A stretch of 64,000 nt of DNA from CBDCVO01 sp965223085 (GTDB lineage Bacteria > Pseudomonadota > Gammaproteobacteria > Ga0077536). The notes beneath the pieces are model-generated. The model had not been told where the DNA came from. It did no database searches and was given only the letters and a program-made list of their open reading frames with translations. Position numbers and translations under genes: made by a program. Of this stretch, positions 51,063 through 60,509 are shown piece by piece (the stretch's first letter is position 1; each line of letters starts with the position of its first letter). Location: NCBI GenBank assembly GCA_965223085.1, contig OZ244981.1, positions 1,922,001 through 1,986,000 of the forward strand, read 5' to 3'.

Positions 51063-51549
51063 CAGTCACCCAAGAATTTCCAAAACCACCACCGATTAAT
51101 GACGCATCTACACCAACGTCAATCTCAGTTCTTGTAGAAGTCGCTTTGCCAACGTGAAAATCTAAAGTTCCAGATACCTTTCCAACCGTCGGGCCAATAG
51201 CAAGATAACTCATCGAACCGTTAAAAACGTACGGAGACAAATCCAATTGATGATCTTCGAACTCGACTTTTCCTTGGATTCCAGATGGAACACCGTTCAG
51301 TCCATAATCTAAACTAAAGGCTCGGCTATCAACCCCAACAACGTATTTAACGTCGTTCACACATTCAGACTCCAGTTGAAAACTTGTCCACGCGCCGCCA
51401 GCAATAAACGCCCATCCCTTCATATCGAAGCTTCCTTTCCAAACAAAAAGACCGCGCGGATCGGCAAACCGAATCGGGTTATTTAAAGAGTAAGCGTATG
51501 TGTTATTTCCGCCGGCGAGCCCGATCGGGTCGGATTGGACATACCTCAC
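51031..51549 (-). CDS. Orphan Rhs C-terminal tip (tip family A)
   Basis: A GTG start gives RYVQSDPIGLAGGNNTYAYSLNNPIRFADPRGL, then a ~135-residue tip: WKGSFDMKGWAFIAGGAWTSFQLESECVN, GKVEFEDHQ, glycine-rich strands and a CGCE end. It is clearly related to the tip at 40218. An AAGCAGCAAGG run before the GTG might allow independent translation, so this orphan could be expressed. No nuclease or deaminase motif is seen. A beta-rich, perhaps membrane-acting, effector is inference. Confidence 0.65.
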   Translation of the reverse strand: MRYVQSDPIGLAGGNNTYAYSLNNPIRFADPRGLFVWKGSFDMKGWAFIAGGAWTSFQLESECVNDVKYVVGVDSRAFSLDYGLNGVPSGIQGKVEFEDHQLDLSPYVFNGSMSYLAIGPTVGKVSGTLDFHVGKATSTRTEIDVGVDASLIGGGFGNSWVTGVTRKDCGCE

Positions 51550-51568
51550 CTTGCTGCTTGGAAAACCG

Positions 51569-52006
51569 TCAACGTGACTGGTTCTGGAACCGGTACTGGT
51601 AGTAGATATAGGCGCAAATTAAGATCCCCGCGGCTATTCCCCCAATCGTGAAGCTAGTAAAAAACCCGAACGCATCACCAATAGCCATTTCGTCGCTTCG
51701 AAGTAGGAGGAACGCAATGACGGAAGAGATAACGCCCACCATTGTGGCCATACCGAAGGGAACTACGTATTTTCTCGAACTCGTTTGGGCGTTATCACGA
51801 GCAAATTTCAAACTCCAGCTCGTGATAGGGATCCAAAATATTGCAGAAACTGATGTCGCGATAAGTAAAACGATCATTAGCCCAATAACGGACGCCGAGC
51901 ATTCAGCACCAGGGAATTGGCATCGTATGTAGACTGCCGCCACCAGATTTATCGCATACATCAACGGTACGAGGAGATACAAAACAGACTTCTTTACGAC
52001 GTCCAC
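51569..52006 (-). CDS. Multi-pass membrane protein paired with an Rhs tip
   Basis: The protein has 145 residues with four helices (VLYLLVPLMYAINLVAAVYI, VIGLMIVLLIATSVSAIFWI, VPFGMATMVGVISSVIAFLLL, FTIGGIAAGILICAYIYYQY). It starts 6 nt after the orphan tip stop at 52013. Candidate immunity protein of unknown family. Confidence 0.6.
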   Translation of the reverse strand: MDVVKKSVLYLLVPLMYAINLVAAVYIRCQFPGAECSASVIGLMIVLLIATSVSAIFWIPITSWSLKFARDNAQTSSRKYVVPFGMATMVGVISSVIAFLLLRSDEMAIGDAFGFFTSFTIGGIAAGILICAYIYYQYRFQNQSR

Positions 52007-52012
52007 GCCGCG

Positions 52013-52315
52013 CTAACCTCGACATCCGGGACAAGTCAGTCGCGGACATCGATCAAATCTTCTGAATCGTTGAAACGGTTTGCATGACGTGGATTTCCAA
52101 CAATTAGCGAACCGCTTCTGTCCGTAATGTGCGCTGCGTGGATCTCTGCAAATCTCAGTTCCCTCTTCGAAACATATATCGAAATACACCCTGCATTTAG
52201 ATTCCGCCCCACATGCCGTCAAGCCCAGTGGATCGATAAACTTCAGCGGATTGTTATTCGCGTAAGCGTAAGTATTAATGCCTCCTTCGAGCCCAATCGG
52301 ATCCGACTGGAGATA
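52013..52315 (-). pseudogene. Orphan Rhs C-terminal tip, cysteine-rich
   Basis: YLQSDPIGLEGGINTYAYANNNPLKFIDPLGL starts immediately after the stop of the 63-residue membrane protein, with no core before it. The tip (TACGAESKCRVYFDICFEEGTEICRDPRSAHYGQKRFANC and on) has nine cysteines in about 70 residues, ending CPRLTCPGCRG. A metal-binding or disulfide-rich domain is possible. No known toxin motif is recognised. Confidence 0.7.
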
Positions 52316-52507
52316 TCACCCTTTACGGAATATGACGGTCTTTCCTGAAATCGCGTAGTTCGAAAAATAAACTCCCACAATTACTAATGATATGCCGCCA
52401 ATCCAACGAACCAAAGAACCATTCCCCGATTGCGTGATAATTAAAACGCCTACAACTAGAGCTGCGATTCCGATAAGGCCACCGAGAATCCTGATCAGTT
52501 TATTCAT
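52316..52507 (-). CDS. Two-helix membrane protein following full-length rhs
   Basis: The protein has 63 residues: IRILGGLIGIAALVVGVLIIT and WIGGISLVIVGVYFSNYAI. It overlaps the rhs stop by 8 nt, so it is translationally coupled. Position and topology make it the candidate immunity protein for the tip of the complete Rhs protein. Confidence 0.65.
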   Translation of the reverse strand: MNKLIRILGGLIGIAALVVGVLIITQSGNGSLVRWIGGISLVIVGVYFSNYAISGKTVIFRKG

Positions 52508-55500
52508 CAGCGACCTCGCAATAAACGAAGCAGTATCCGTATGCTCCGATTACGAATCCCGCCGCGCCAACGCCGACGACATTGCTCACGGCTCCCGCAC
52601 CTTTTAGGCCTCCCACTAATCTCTTTATTCGACGCCCTCTCTTGTAGTTTCGCCCAGAATAAAGATCTCGGTTGGCTTGCGCTTTCCCAGCGTCTTCAGC
52701 CGCCTCCGCAAATTCATTTGCGAGAAACGATCCCGCGCTGAACGGCGTTAGTAGTAATGCCGCGTCGAAAAGCTCGCCATAGTAACGACGTAAGCACTCT
52801 TCGATACAGTCTTCATCGTCCCCACAAGCCTCCAGCCCTAGCGGATCAATGAACCTCAGCGGATTGTTATTCGCGTAAGCGTAAGTATTAATGCCTCCTT
52901 CGAGCCCAATCGGATCCGACTGGAGGTACCGCCCCGTGGCCGGATCGTAGTCCCTGAAGTAGTTGTAGTAGGTAAACACCGGCCAATCACTAAGCTGCCC
53001 GGGGAACCCCGTCGTTACCCAAACCTCTCGCCCGTCTCCGTCCGGGTCTGCATCTTGCCCGCCGGGATTGAAAGGCTCCTTATTCAGACGACGCCATACC
53101 ACCGTGCCGTCCTCATCAAACAATTCGTCGATCGTGCCCAGCCCATCAGTCTGAACATAATAGCGTTCCGTCGAGGTGATATGACCTGCCCGATTAAAAC
53201 GCGTCTCAATCTGCGCAACCGCTCGCCCATCCAAATACACCCATTCCCGCGCAATATAACGATACGGGCTCGTTACACGGTTGTTAAATACATTGCTGGA
53301 CAGGATAAGGCCATCCTGGCCATAAACATCAACCTGCGTCTGATCAACCGCCGTACCGCTCACCACACGCCGAATGACCCGCTCCCCACTACCATTATAG
53401 GAACTCTGCGTTCGCCGTGAAACGCCAGCATACGTGCGCGCCGCAAGCCTCATACGACCCGCGTCGTTGTAGTAAAACCTGCGTTGACTCCCAATATAAT
53501 CATAGACAATATTGCCCGCCTCATCGTAGTCCACCGCCACCTGCCCGTTGGCCACGCGGCGATTGGAATCATGCGCATATTTCAAAGTCTGCGCCGATAC
53601 TTGCACACCACTCCCATTGTAACGTCGCATTTTCGTTCGATTACCAGCCGCATCGTATGCATACCTATATGCCAACACGTTTGCACTGTCTCGTACCTCG
53701 GTAAGCCGTCGCAGCGCGTCATAGCGATACGTCTGATCACGCGAGGCATCATGCCAATAGGAATGCCCCAGGTAATCGCCCTTGTAACCCATAATGCTCG
53801 ATTGCATATAGTCAACAGCGTGGCGCTCTAACGATACGCGTAGACTAAATAAATGCCAACCGTGAGCGTCGTAGTTGTCATACTGGATCGCCGTCGTGCC
53901 AAACGTAAGCCACGACAACGCATAAAACGGAAAACGATGCACCGCCGAGACCAGATCCGCCTTGCCCACTATGTCCGTCGTGATCGCGCTCACCTTACCA
54001 TCCACCCCATAGTGGTAGGTCAACGTCCAGCCGCTCGGATACGTCATCGTCTCGACCTTGCCGTCACCATTGTATGTATAGGCAACGCCATAGGTGCCAT
54101 GCGGCGATGCATGAGTCTTACCGGTCAAGTGTCCACGGCGGTTATACCTGTACCTCGTGATACCGCTGTCATCAGTCATCGACGTCAAACGACCCCTAGC
54201 ACCCAGCCCGCCGGCAGCTTCGTCGTACCTCAACACGACATCAACATCCGTCGGATAGTCGATTTTCGTGAGCCGACGCAAACCATCGTAACTGAAACGC
54301 GTTAAAATACCGCGCGCATCTCGGCGTGTCTGCTTGTTGCCCGCCGCGTCATAAGTCCACGCCGTCACACCCGAATCCGCACTCACCTGACGCGTAAGCT
54401 CACCAAAACCGTTATACGCATAAGTCGTCTCCACACCACGCGGGTCCCGAACGCGTACCACGTTGTCAAATACATCGTGCCGGTAGTCCGTAACACCACC
54501 CAAAGCATCCGTCACCCGCTTTAGTCGGTCTAACGCATCATAAGCAAACCAACTAACATCATCCTCGGTCGGACTCGAACTCCTCACCAGACCGTGCGTT
54601 AGACGATTGCCATTGTCGTCGTAACTGAAAGTCTCACGAGAAAAGAAATTGTTGGGCGTGCCTTTCCAAATCTTGGTGACCTGATTCAACGCATTCATCG
54701 TCTTGCCATCAACTAAGTACGTCGAACCATCCGGACGTATCCGCCGCTCCTCAACGCGATTCCCCAACACATCGAGCACATAGTGGATCCGGTTGCCCAA
54801 AGCATCGGTAATGTCCGTCAAACGATGCGCATCATCATAATCATAGTCTAACGTCGCACCATCGGGCATCCTCACAACATCCAACTGACCCGCTTCATCA
54901 TACGTCATCGTCGTCGTATGACCATCGACCGTGCTCGACGTCAACCAACCACGCGGATGATAAGCCAATACAGTAACTAAACCAGCCGCGTCCACAATGC
55001 GTAACGGACGACCATGCACGTCATGATCGGCATACTGCGTCTGCAGATAATCACCACCACCCTCACCAAAATAACGCTTCACCGACGTCAAGTCGCCCGT
55101 GACAGGATGATAATCATAGTCGACCACATCCTGCGTGCCCGGCAAAGGACCATCGACCCTATTCACAAGCCCCGCCGCGGTGTAAGTGTAAGTCCAGATC
55201 CGTGTCGCATTCGGAGTGACCGTATGGTCAGTCACCGTGCGCCTCATCAAACGCCCACTACTATAGTGATGACGCTCTGTTTTGACCGGCACCCAGGTGA
55301 CACCCGCATCATCACAAGCAGCATTGGCAGAACTAAACACACCGGATGCATACGCCCACGTCGTGCGCACCTTCGGTAAACGCCACTTCACATCCCAATC
55401 CGAGGTCGTTACCTTGCGCATCTCGACACCCTTTGCAGGATCGGTAGTAAAACCTTCAACGCGACACACTTCGAGCCCGTCTAGCGCCGCATCATGGCGA

Positions 55501-57341
55501 TACTTCGTGACATTACCGTTGAAATCGGTGCGCGAATCAACAAAACCACTGCTTGCATCATAAGTCGTCGCCTGCACCTTGCTGCCACAAGATCCACAAA
55601 CAGCGCCTGTTATCGTCGTCGGCCGCAGCGTGCCGTCTTTCGTGCTGCGACCATAAACACGATCGTTACCCAACGCGTCTCGAATCGTCGTCGTGCCATG
55701 CCGCCAGTATTGGCGAAATTCAGTTTGGTCGGCATAAACACCCGATGAACCCACACGCCCATGACCGCTCATCGCCGCCCGCCAAGCGTAATAACCACTA
55801 CCAATATGAAAATATCGATACTTGAACGTCGCATAACGCTGACCAAGCTCATCGATGATCCCAGTCATATGATCTGGCAAATTACGCGTTGCAGGAACCC
55901 ACGTATCCGGATCACTGTGATAAGCAAACTTATAACCAGCTTCGTTGTAAAGATATTGCTTGCGCGGGTTGTCCGCAGGATCTGCCGTCTGATCCGGATA
56001 GACAATAGCCACCAAGCGGCGACTCTCGGGCCCACCAATATTGGTGTCACCATATTCATAGCGATATGTAATGCGCTGGCTCGGGTGCGCATCCGAGACA
56101 ACCGACACACTGCGCAACAAACCGCGCTCTAGACCCGTATCGTGATAATCAAACAGCAAACGACGCCCAAAATCATCCGCAACAGAAACAAGACGCCCAT
56201 CGTCAACCGCGTAATCGACATAATGCGTAAGACCCGCGCGATTGCTAATCGTCAGTAACTTGCCACTATCGACGTCATACCGCTCCCTTACACCACCAAC
56301 CCAGTAAACCCAAACCAAAGTACCGCTACCTTCATCGACCAGCGCAAGCGTGTCCGGCACATCATAATCCAGCGCGGTGAAAACCCCAGGATGATCCGCA
56401 TCTTCGTTAAAATAATGACGGTCACCGTTCGGACGATAAACCGTCACCGCGCTTAAATTGCCGTTGTCAAACGAGACGACTTTGCGGTTATACGTGTGAC
56501 GCCAGGTGCGACCCAACGCATCCACCTCCCAATAATCACCCGGTACCCCGCCCGGTTGCTCAAAACCCCCGCGACTCGAGTAATAACGCTCAAATACCAG
56601 CGGAAACGCCCCCCCACCTCGATAGTCGATTTCTCGATGAAGCTTCGCACCCGTAAACGTATGAATGGGATTGCTCCCATTCGCCGGACACACAGGAGAA
56701 TTATTCTTGTAATCATCCCACGCGGCAGAACGAATACAAAAATTGCCCGAGCCCTTGCGCGTCCCTTTGGGACATTCGATCGGTCGGTCACGGCGCGCCT
56801 TGAACGTATGACCGCTCCCTGCCACCTCTATCGTCGCAAGATTCTCCGACTCAAGACCAAACCGATAGCGCGGCGAACCACCCCAACACGAGTAGCGCAA
56901 ATCGTCATTCACCTCGCCTTGCGCCAACCAATAGCGTGACCATAACGCAGGCCCAATCGTACCCGGCCAAGCAAGCGCCTTAGACAACAGCTTGTCTTCC
57001 TCCGACCAAGGATGGGGATCTTGTTGATCAACGCAAACGGACGCATCACCCCCTAATTCAACAATCCGACCTTGATGCCAAGTCGTGCAATGCCGATTGT
57101 TGCACGCCGCCGTGTTGCAGGCTTGACAAAGCTCATGGTTCCAACCACCAACTACCGGCGGGATCGCCGCAAACGACTCCCCAGCGGGAACCACGATGAA
57201 TATCAATGCGACAACCAATACCCGGATGACATGCCAAGCTGCAAGCACCTGACAGCTTTGATGAATCCAAGTGCAACACGCAGCGAGCGACGGTGCTTCA
57301 GCGGTTGCGCTGGAATGCAGCACAAATGCGGTACGGCACAT
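52500..57341 (-). CDS. Secreted Rhs/YD-repeat protein with variable tip
   Basis: The protein has 1613 residues. GGAGGG lies 6 nt before the ATG. A late N-terminal hydrophobic stretch (RVLVVALIFIVVPAGESFA) serves as signal peptide. A Cys-rich region (CQACNTAACNNRHC) and a DUF6531-like segment (PIHTFTGAKLHREIDYRGGG) follow, then many YD repeats (e.g. RFSYDGLRRLTKIDYP, DVFDNVVRVRDPRG) and the core end YFRDYDPATGRYLQSDPIGLEGG. The tip is ~110 residues: CGDDEDCIEECLRRYYGELFDAALLLTPFS, a basic NYKRGRRIKRLVGGLKGAG, and a hydrophobic VVGVGAAGFVIGAYGYCFVYCEV end. No PAAR/VgrG is present, so it is not an obvious type VI effector. The hydrophobic tip suggests membrane action (inference). Confidence 0.92.
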   Translation of the reverse strand: MCRTAFVLHSSATAEAPSLAACCTWIHQSCQVLAAWHVIRVLVVALIFIVVPAGESFAAIPPVVGGWNHELCQACNTAACNNRHCTTWHQGRIVELGGDASVCVDQQDPHPWSEEDKLLSKALAWPGTIGPALWSRYWLAQGEVNDDLRYSCWGGSPRYRFGLESENLATIEVAGSGHTFKARRDRPIECPKGTRKGSGNFCIRSAAWDDYKNNSPVCPANGSNPIHTFTGAKLHREIDYRGGGAFPLVFERYYSSRGGFEQPGGVPGDYWEVDALGRTWRHTYNRKVVSFDNGNLSAVTVYRPNGDRHYFNEDADHPGVFTALDYDVPDTLALVDEGSGTLVWVYWVGGVRERYDVDSGKLLTISNRAGLTHYVDYAVDDGRLVSVADDFGRRLLFDYHDTGLERGLLRSVSVVSDAHPSQRITYRYEYGDTNIGGPESRRLVAIVYPDQTADPADNPRKQYLYNEAGYKFAYHSDPDTWVPATRNLPDHMTGIIDELGQRYATFKYRYFHIGSGYYAWRAAMSGHGRVGSSGVYADQTEFRQYWRHGTTTIRDALGNDRVYGRSTKDGTLRPTTITGAVCGSCGSKVQATTYDASSGFVDSRTDFNGNVTKYRHDAALDGLEVCRVEGFTTDPAKGVEMRKVTTSDWDVKWRLPKVRTTWAYASGVFSSANAACDDAGVTWVPVKTERHHYSSGRLMRRTVTDHTVTPNATRIWTYTYTAAGLVNRVDGPLPGTQDVVDYDYHPVTGDLTSVKRYFGEGGGDYLQTQYADHDVHGRPLRIVDAAGLVTVLAYHPRGWLTSSTVDGHTTTMTYDEAGQLDVVRMPDGATLDYDYDDAHRLTDITDALGNRIHYVLDVLGNRVEERRIRPDGSTYLVDGKTMNALNQVTKIWKGTPNNFFSRETFSYDDNGNRLTHGLVRSSSPTEDDVSWFAYDALDRLKRVTDALGGVTDYRHDVFDNVVRVRDPRGVETTYAYNGFGELTRQVSADSGVTAWTYDAAGNKQTRRDARGILTRFSYDGLRRLTKIDYPTDVDVVLRYDEAAGGLGARGRLTSMTDDSGITRYRYNRRGHLTGKTHASPHGTYGVAYTYNGDGKVETMTYPSGWTLTYHYGVDGKVSAITTDIVGKADLVSAVHRFPFYALSWLTFGTTAIQYDNYDAHGWHLFSLRVSLERHAVDYMQSSIMGYKGDYLGHSYWHDASRDQTYRYDALRRLTEVRDSANVLAYRYAYDAAGNRTKMRRYNGSGVQVSAQTLKYAHDSNRRVANGQVAVDYDEAGNIVYDYIGSQRRFYYNDAGRMRLAARTYAGVSRRTQSSYNGSGERVIRRVVSGTAVDQTQVDVYGQDGLILSSNVFNNRVTSPYRYIAREWVYLDGRAVAQIETRFNRAGHITSTERYYVQTDGLGTIDELFDEDGTVVWRRLNKEPFNPGGQDADPDGDGREVWVTTGFPGQLSDWPVFTYYNYFRDYDPATGRYLQSDPIGLEGGINTYAYANNNPLRFIDPLGLEACGDDEDCIEECLRRYYGELFDAALLLTPFSAGSFLANEFAEAAEDAGKAQANRDLYSGRNYKRGRRIKRLVGGLKGAGAVSNVVGVGAAGFVIGAYGYCFVYCEVADE

Positions 57342-57487
57342 AAAAGCCCTCCTTAGCTTTATGACGAATGCAATCCATCACATTCGCGGCAATCGATGTC
57401 CTTAATTGCCTAGTATCAAACTACACCGTAAGCGCCACGTGAACCCCAGGGTTGATTTTTATACAACGCGTGATTTACAAACTGCGG

Positions 57488-59068
57488 TTATTTCACTGGA
57501 AAAATTTCTGCAGAAACACGATGTGGCAGCAGCGATTCGATTGCCTCAACCGATTCGGCTCGCGGTAAGTCGCTAAAAATACGCTGCAAATATCGATACG
57601 GTTCGAGTCCGTTGGCTTTCGCAGTCTCGATAAGGGAATAGAGATTTGCTGAAGCTTTGACGCCGGCCACCGAATCGCTGAACAGCCATGCTTTACGGCC
57701 CATCACAAACGGCCGGATCGCATTTTCGCAACGGTTGTTGTCGATGTGTAATCGGCCATCATCAAGATAGCGCGTGAGTTTGTCCCAATGCTTATTGAGA
57801 TAGCCCAACGCTTTGCCTAACGCCGTTTTCGGTGGCACCTGCGGTAACGTGTTATCGAGCCACGTGCGAAGCTCATCGAGGAGCGACGAAGCATGCTCGC
57901 GCCGATAGGCATAGCGGTCTTCGGCAGACATGGCCTTCGCTTGTTTCTCCACGCGATAAAGCTTTTGAATGAGCGAGAGTCCCCGCCAGGCACGACCGCC
58001 GCGCGTTTTTTTACCTTGCGCTTTCACCGCTTCGTCGAACTTGCGCCGCGCGTGTGCCATACAACCCAATGGCACGATGTCATTCGCCGCGACGACCGCG
58101 TTGTAACCCTCATAGCCATCGGTTTGAAGATACCCTGCGTAATCGGCGAGCAAGTTTGCCGGCACCGAGCCCGCGCGGGTCGGCGAATAATCGTACAACA
58201 CCACCTCCGAATCGGGCGGCCCACCGCATTGTACCCAAAGATAAGAGGTGGATTGCGCCGTGCGGCCAGATTCCTTCAGCACCTGAACAGTCGTTTCGTC
58301 CATTTGGATGATGTCATAGGCGAGTAACCGATCACGCATCAGATTAATCAGCGGTTGAACCAATACGCCGGCCTTTATCATCCAACTCGCCAACGTCGTG
58401 CGCGGAATACTGATGCCGATACGGTTTAAGATCGCTTCCTGGCGATATAACGGCAACCCATCGACGTATTTACACACCGCGACATGCGCCAATAAACCCG
58501 GTGAGGCCATACTCTTCGGTACCGGTTGCGCCGGCAAGGGCGCGGTTTTAATGCATCGACCGCAATCACACGCATATTGTTTGCGCACATGACGAATAAC
58601 GCGGATCACTGCCGGCACGATATCCAGCTGTTCACAGACTACCTCGCCAATCTCAGCGAGCTGTCGGCCGTCATGTCCGCAAACCCGGTCTGCCGCCGGC
58701 AACTCATGGATCACCTCAACCCGCAGTAACGCGTCCGGTAATGGTTTGCGACCACCCGATTGACGCTGATGTGAAAGGACTTCAATCGCCGGGCTTTCCT
58801 GTTCAACGCGCTCATCGTGTGATGACTCTGTCGCATCGAATAACTTGATCTGATCGGGCGAGACCGCTTCACTGCGTGAAGCAAATCGCTTCGCCAACGC
58901 GACGTTCAATTGTTCTTGTAGGATAACGACCTTTGTGGAGAGTTCGTCGTTGCGTCGTTCAACGTCAACAACTTTAGAACTTAACTGCTCATTGCGAGCA
59001 GCGTGTTCAACGACCAGCGACTTTAATGCGTCAACATCGTTCGGTAATTGATCGCGTAGCGTCGACAT
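57488..59068 (-). CDS. tnpC: IS66 transposase TnpC (copy 2)
   Basis: The 526 residues are identical to the product of copy 1 (46940-48520), with the same coiled coil, zinc-finger-like CDCGRC and DDE core (QMDETTVQV, QTDGYEGYN, NNRCENAIRPF). Lack of divergence indicates recent transposition. Confidence 0.95.
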   Translation of the reverse strand: MSTLRDQLPNDVDALKSLVVEHAARNEQLSSKVVDVERRNDELSTKVVILQEQLNVALAKRFASRSEAVSPDQIKLFDATESSHDERVEQESPAIEVLSHQRQSGGRKPLPDALLRVEVIHELPAADRVCGHDGRQLAEIGEVVCEQLDIVPAVIRVIRHVRKQYACDCGRCIKTAPLPAQPVPKSMASPGLLAHVAVCKYVDGLPLYRQEAILNRIGISIPRTTLASWMIKAGVLVQPLINLMRDRLLAYDIIQMDETTVQVLKESGRTAQSTSYLWVQCGGPPDSEVVLYDYSPTRAGSVPANLLADYAGYLQTDGYEGYNAVVAANDIVPLGCMAHARRKFDEAVKAQGKKTRGGRAWRGLSLIQKLYRVEKQAKAMSAEDRYAYRREHASSLLDELRTWLDNTLPQVPPKTALGKALGYLNKHWDKLTRYLDDGRLHIDNNRCENAIRPFVMGRKAWLFSDSVAGVKASANLYSLIETAKANGLEPYRYLQRIFSDLPRAESVEAIESLLPHRVSAEIFPVK

Positions 59069-59101
59069 ACAAAAAGTATAAACGATGCGCGATCATGTGT
59101 C

Positions 59102-59449
59102 CTATCCAACTTGCGAAAAATGTAACGCTTGATGACCTTCAATGTCATGCCCAGACAGTAACCAGTGTAATTGCGCTTCGCTTAACGTGATCACCGGTTC
59201 TGGCCAACGACGTGGCCAACGGAACTTATCTTGTTCCAATCGCTTGTACCACATCGCAAAACCACTCTTGTCCCAATATAGAATCTTTAGTTTATTACGA
59301 CCCTTATTGATGAATACAAACAACGCACCCGAGAACGGCGATAAATCCATCGTTTGCTCAACAATCAGCGACAGCCCGTTGATGGCTTTCCTGAAGTCTA
59401 CCGGCTCGCGATGTAAATACACACCGCTAACCGAACGAAACACCTCCAC
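59102..59449 (-). CDS. tnpB: IS66 accessory protein TnpB (copy 2)
   Basis: This 115-residue IS66 Orf2 protein is identical to copy 1 (DFRKAINGLSLIVEQTM, LKILYWDKSGFAMWYKRLE). Confidence 0.93.
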   Translation of the reverse strand: MEVFRSVSGVYLHREPVDFRKAINGLSLIVEQTMDLSPFSGALFVFINKGRNKLKILYWDKSGFAMWYKRLEQDKFRWPRRWPEPVITLSEAQLHWLLSGHDIEGHQALHFSQVG

Positions 59450-59452
59450 CGT

Positions 59453-59782
59453 CTAGGCTCGCAACGCCTTAATCACTTCAGCGACTCGAACGCCTGGTAT
59501 CTCTGTCGGAAAACGCACCACCACATCACCCAGCTCAACCGTAATCGCACCTAACGATTGAGGCGACGACACGCCAACCGGATGAAAAGATGTCGCACCC
59601 GCGTTCGATTCACCCATCAGTTCTTGCCGACGGACACTAAAATACTTCGCATCTACTCCGCGTTCACGGCAGAATGCAGCCGCCGTTTGGCCACTGCTCG
59701 CATGTGCCTCGATTAACGATAACCACTCTGATTTTGTTCGCTTTGTCATCTGCCATTCCTCTCTTGCGGGAAAACAGATCAC
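59453..59782 (-). CDS. tnpA: IS66 accessory protein TnpA (copy 2)
   Basis: This 109-residue helix-turn-helix protein is identical to copy 1 and first in the element's operon. Confidence 0.9.
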   Translation of the reverse strand: MICFPAREEWQMTKRTKSEWLSLIEAHASSGQTAAAFCRERGVDAKYFSVRRQELMGESNAGATSFHPVGVSSPQSLGAITVELGDVVVRFPTEIPGVRVAEVIKALRA

Positions 59783-59832
59783 CTTACCGAATTATATATC
59801 CAAGCATAGCGCGTCGTTTACGGGGCGCTTAC

Positions 59833-60134
59833 ACTACACCCATTGAAATACGTTTTGCAATTAGGAAAATTTCCCGCTACACAGCAGACCTTCGGAAGGT
59901 CATCCCCCGGGCACAGTCAACTGAACCCCCGTGACAATGGAAATGACGAGAAAGTGCGGGAATGACGAAGAATACCGCCGTCTCACCAGGCCTGCATCGT
60001 CATGCACGACTTGAGCGGGCAGCCAGTCACCCTTTTCCTACGACGGGCATATCCAGCAGAACCAGCATTGCGTTGGACTTATTGTCCGAGAAATTTTAGT
60101 AACGTATCCCCACAAATAATGCCCGTCATAGCAA
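59833..60134. other. Gene-free stretch right of IS66 copy 2
   Basis: Apart from the 8-bp target duplication at its left end no gene, hairpin or repeat was recognised. It would have been the upstream region of rhs before the IS66 insertion. Confidence 0.4.
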
Positions 60135-60509
60135 TTAATGCTTTGCGTAGTATCTAACACCGTCAAGTCCGTCGAAATCTGAATCCTGTGTCCAGATAAT
60201 TGCATTAAACATTTTTGCGGTGGCGAATATGATGCTATCAGCCAATGGCAACTTCAATTCGATCCCATAGCAAGCCGCGTCAACGGCTAATCCCCGATCG
60301 AGCGGAACAACATTTCCTTGTTCCATATGGGCAATGGCTTCAAGCGCCGATTCTTCATTTCTCTGCCGCAGAATGCATTTAAAGACTTCCGTAATAGTGA
60401 TACTCGGCACGAGAAGTTCGCTAATTTCTTCAATCGGTTTCGAGAATGCATCAGCATTTGCGTCGTCGGCAAAGTACGACAACCAAGCAGACGAATCCAC
60501 GACATTCAT
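60135..60509 (-). CDS. vapC: PIN-domain toxin (VapC)
   Basis: The protein has 124 residues with all four PIN acids in place: MNVVDSSAWLSYF (Asp), TITEVFKCIL (Glu), LPLADSIIFATA (Asp) and WTQDSDFDGLDGV (Asp). It overlaps the antitoxin gene by 4 nt. It is expected to be a tRNA- or rRNA-cutting ribonuclease held in check by the adjacent VapB. Confidence 0.92.
   Translation of the reverse strand: MNVVDSSAWLSYFADDANADAFSKPIEEISELLVPSITITEVFKCILRQRNEESALEAIAHMEQGNVVPLDRGLAVDAACYGIELKLPLADSIIFATAKMFNAIIWTQDSDFDGLDGVRYYAKH

Larger units (their letters stand above)
57428..59832 (-). mobile_element. IS66-family element, copy 2
   Basis: The element has 2405 bp, the same length and ends as copy 1, with its own 8-bp duplication ACTACACC (57420-57427 and 59833-59840). 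It inserted 86 bp upstream of the rhs start codon and points toward rhs. It therefore separates rhs from its original upstream DNA and could provide read-through transcription. Confidence 0.95.

Noticed and set aside
53055..57356. Many plus-strand frames opposite the rhs gene
   Set aside because: They are Arg/Ile/Thr-rich antisense frames of the YD-repeat coding sequence, without ribosome sites or family features.
46880..59832. The two IS66 copies as a composite transposon carrying rhs
   Set aside because: Each copy has its own exact 8-bp target duplication, which shows two independent insertions.
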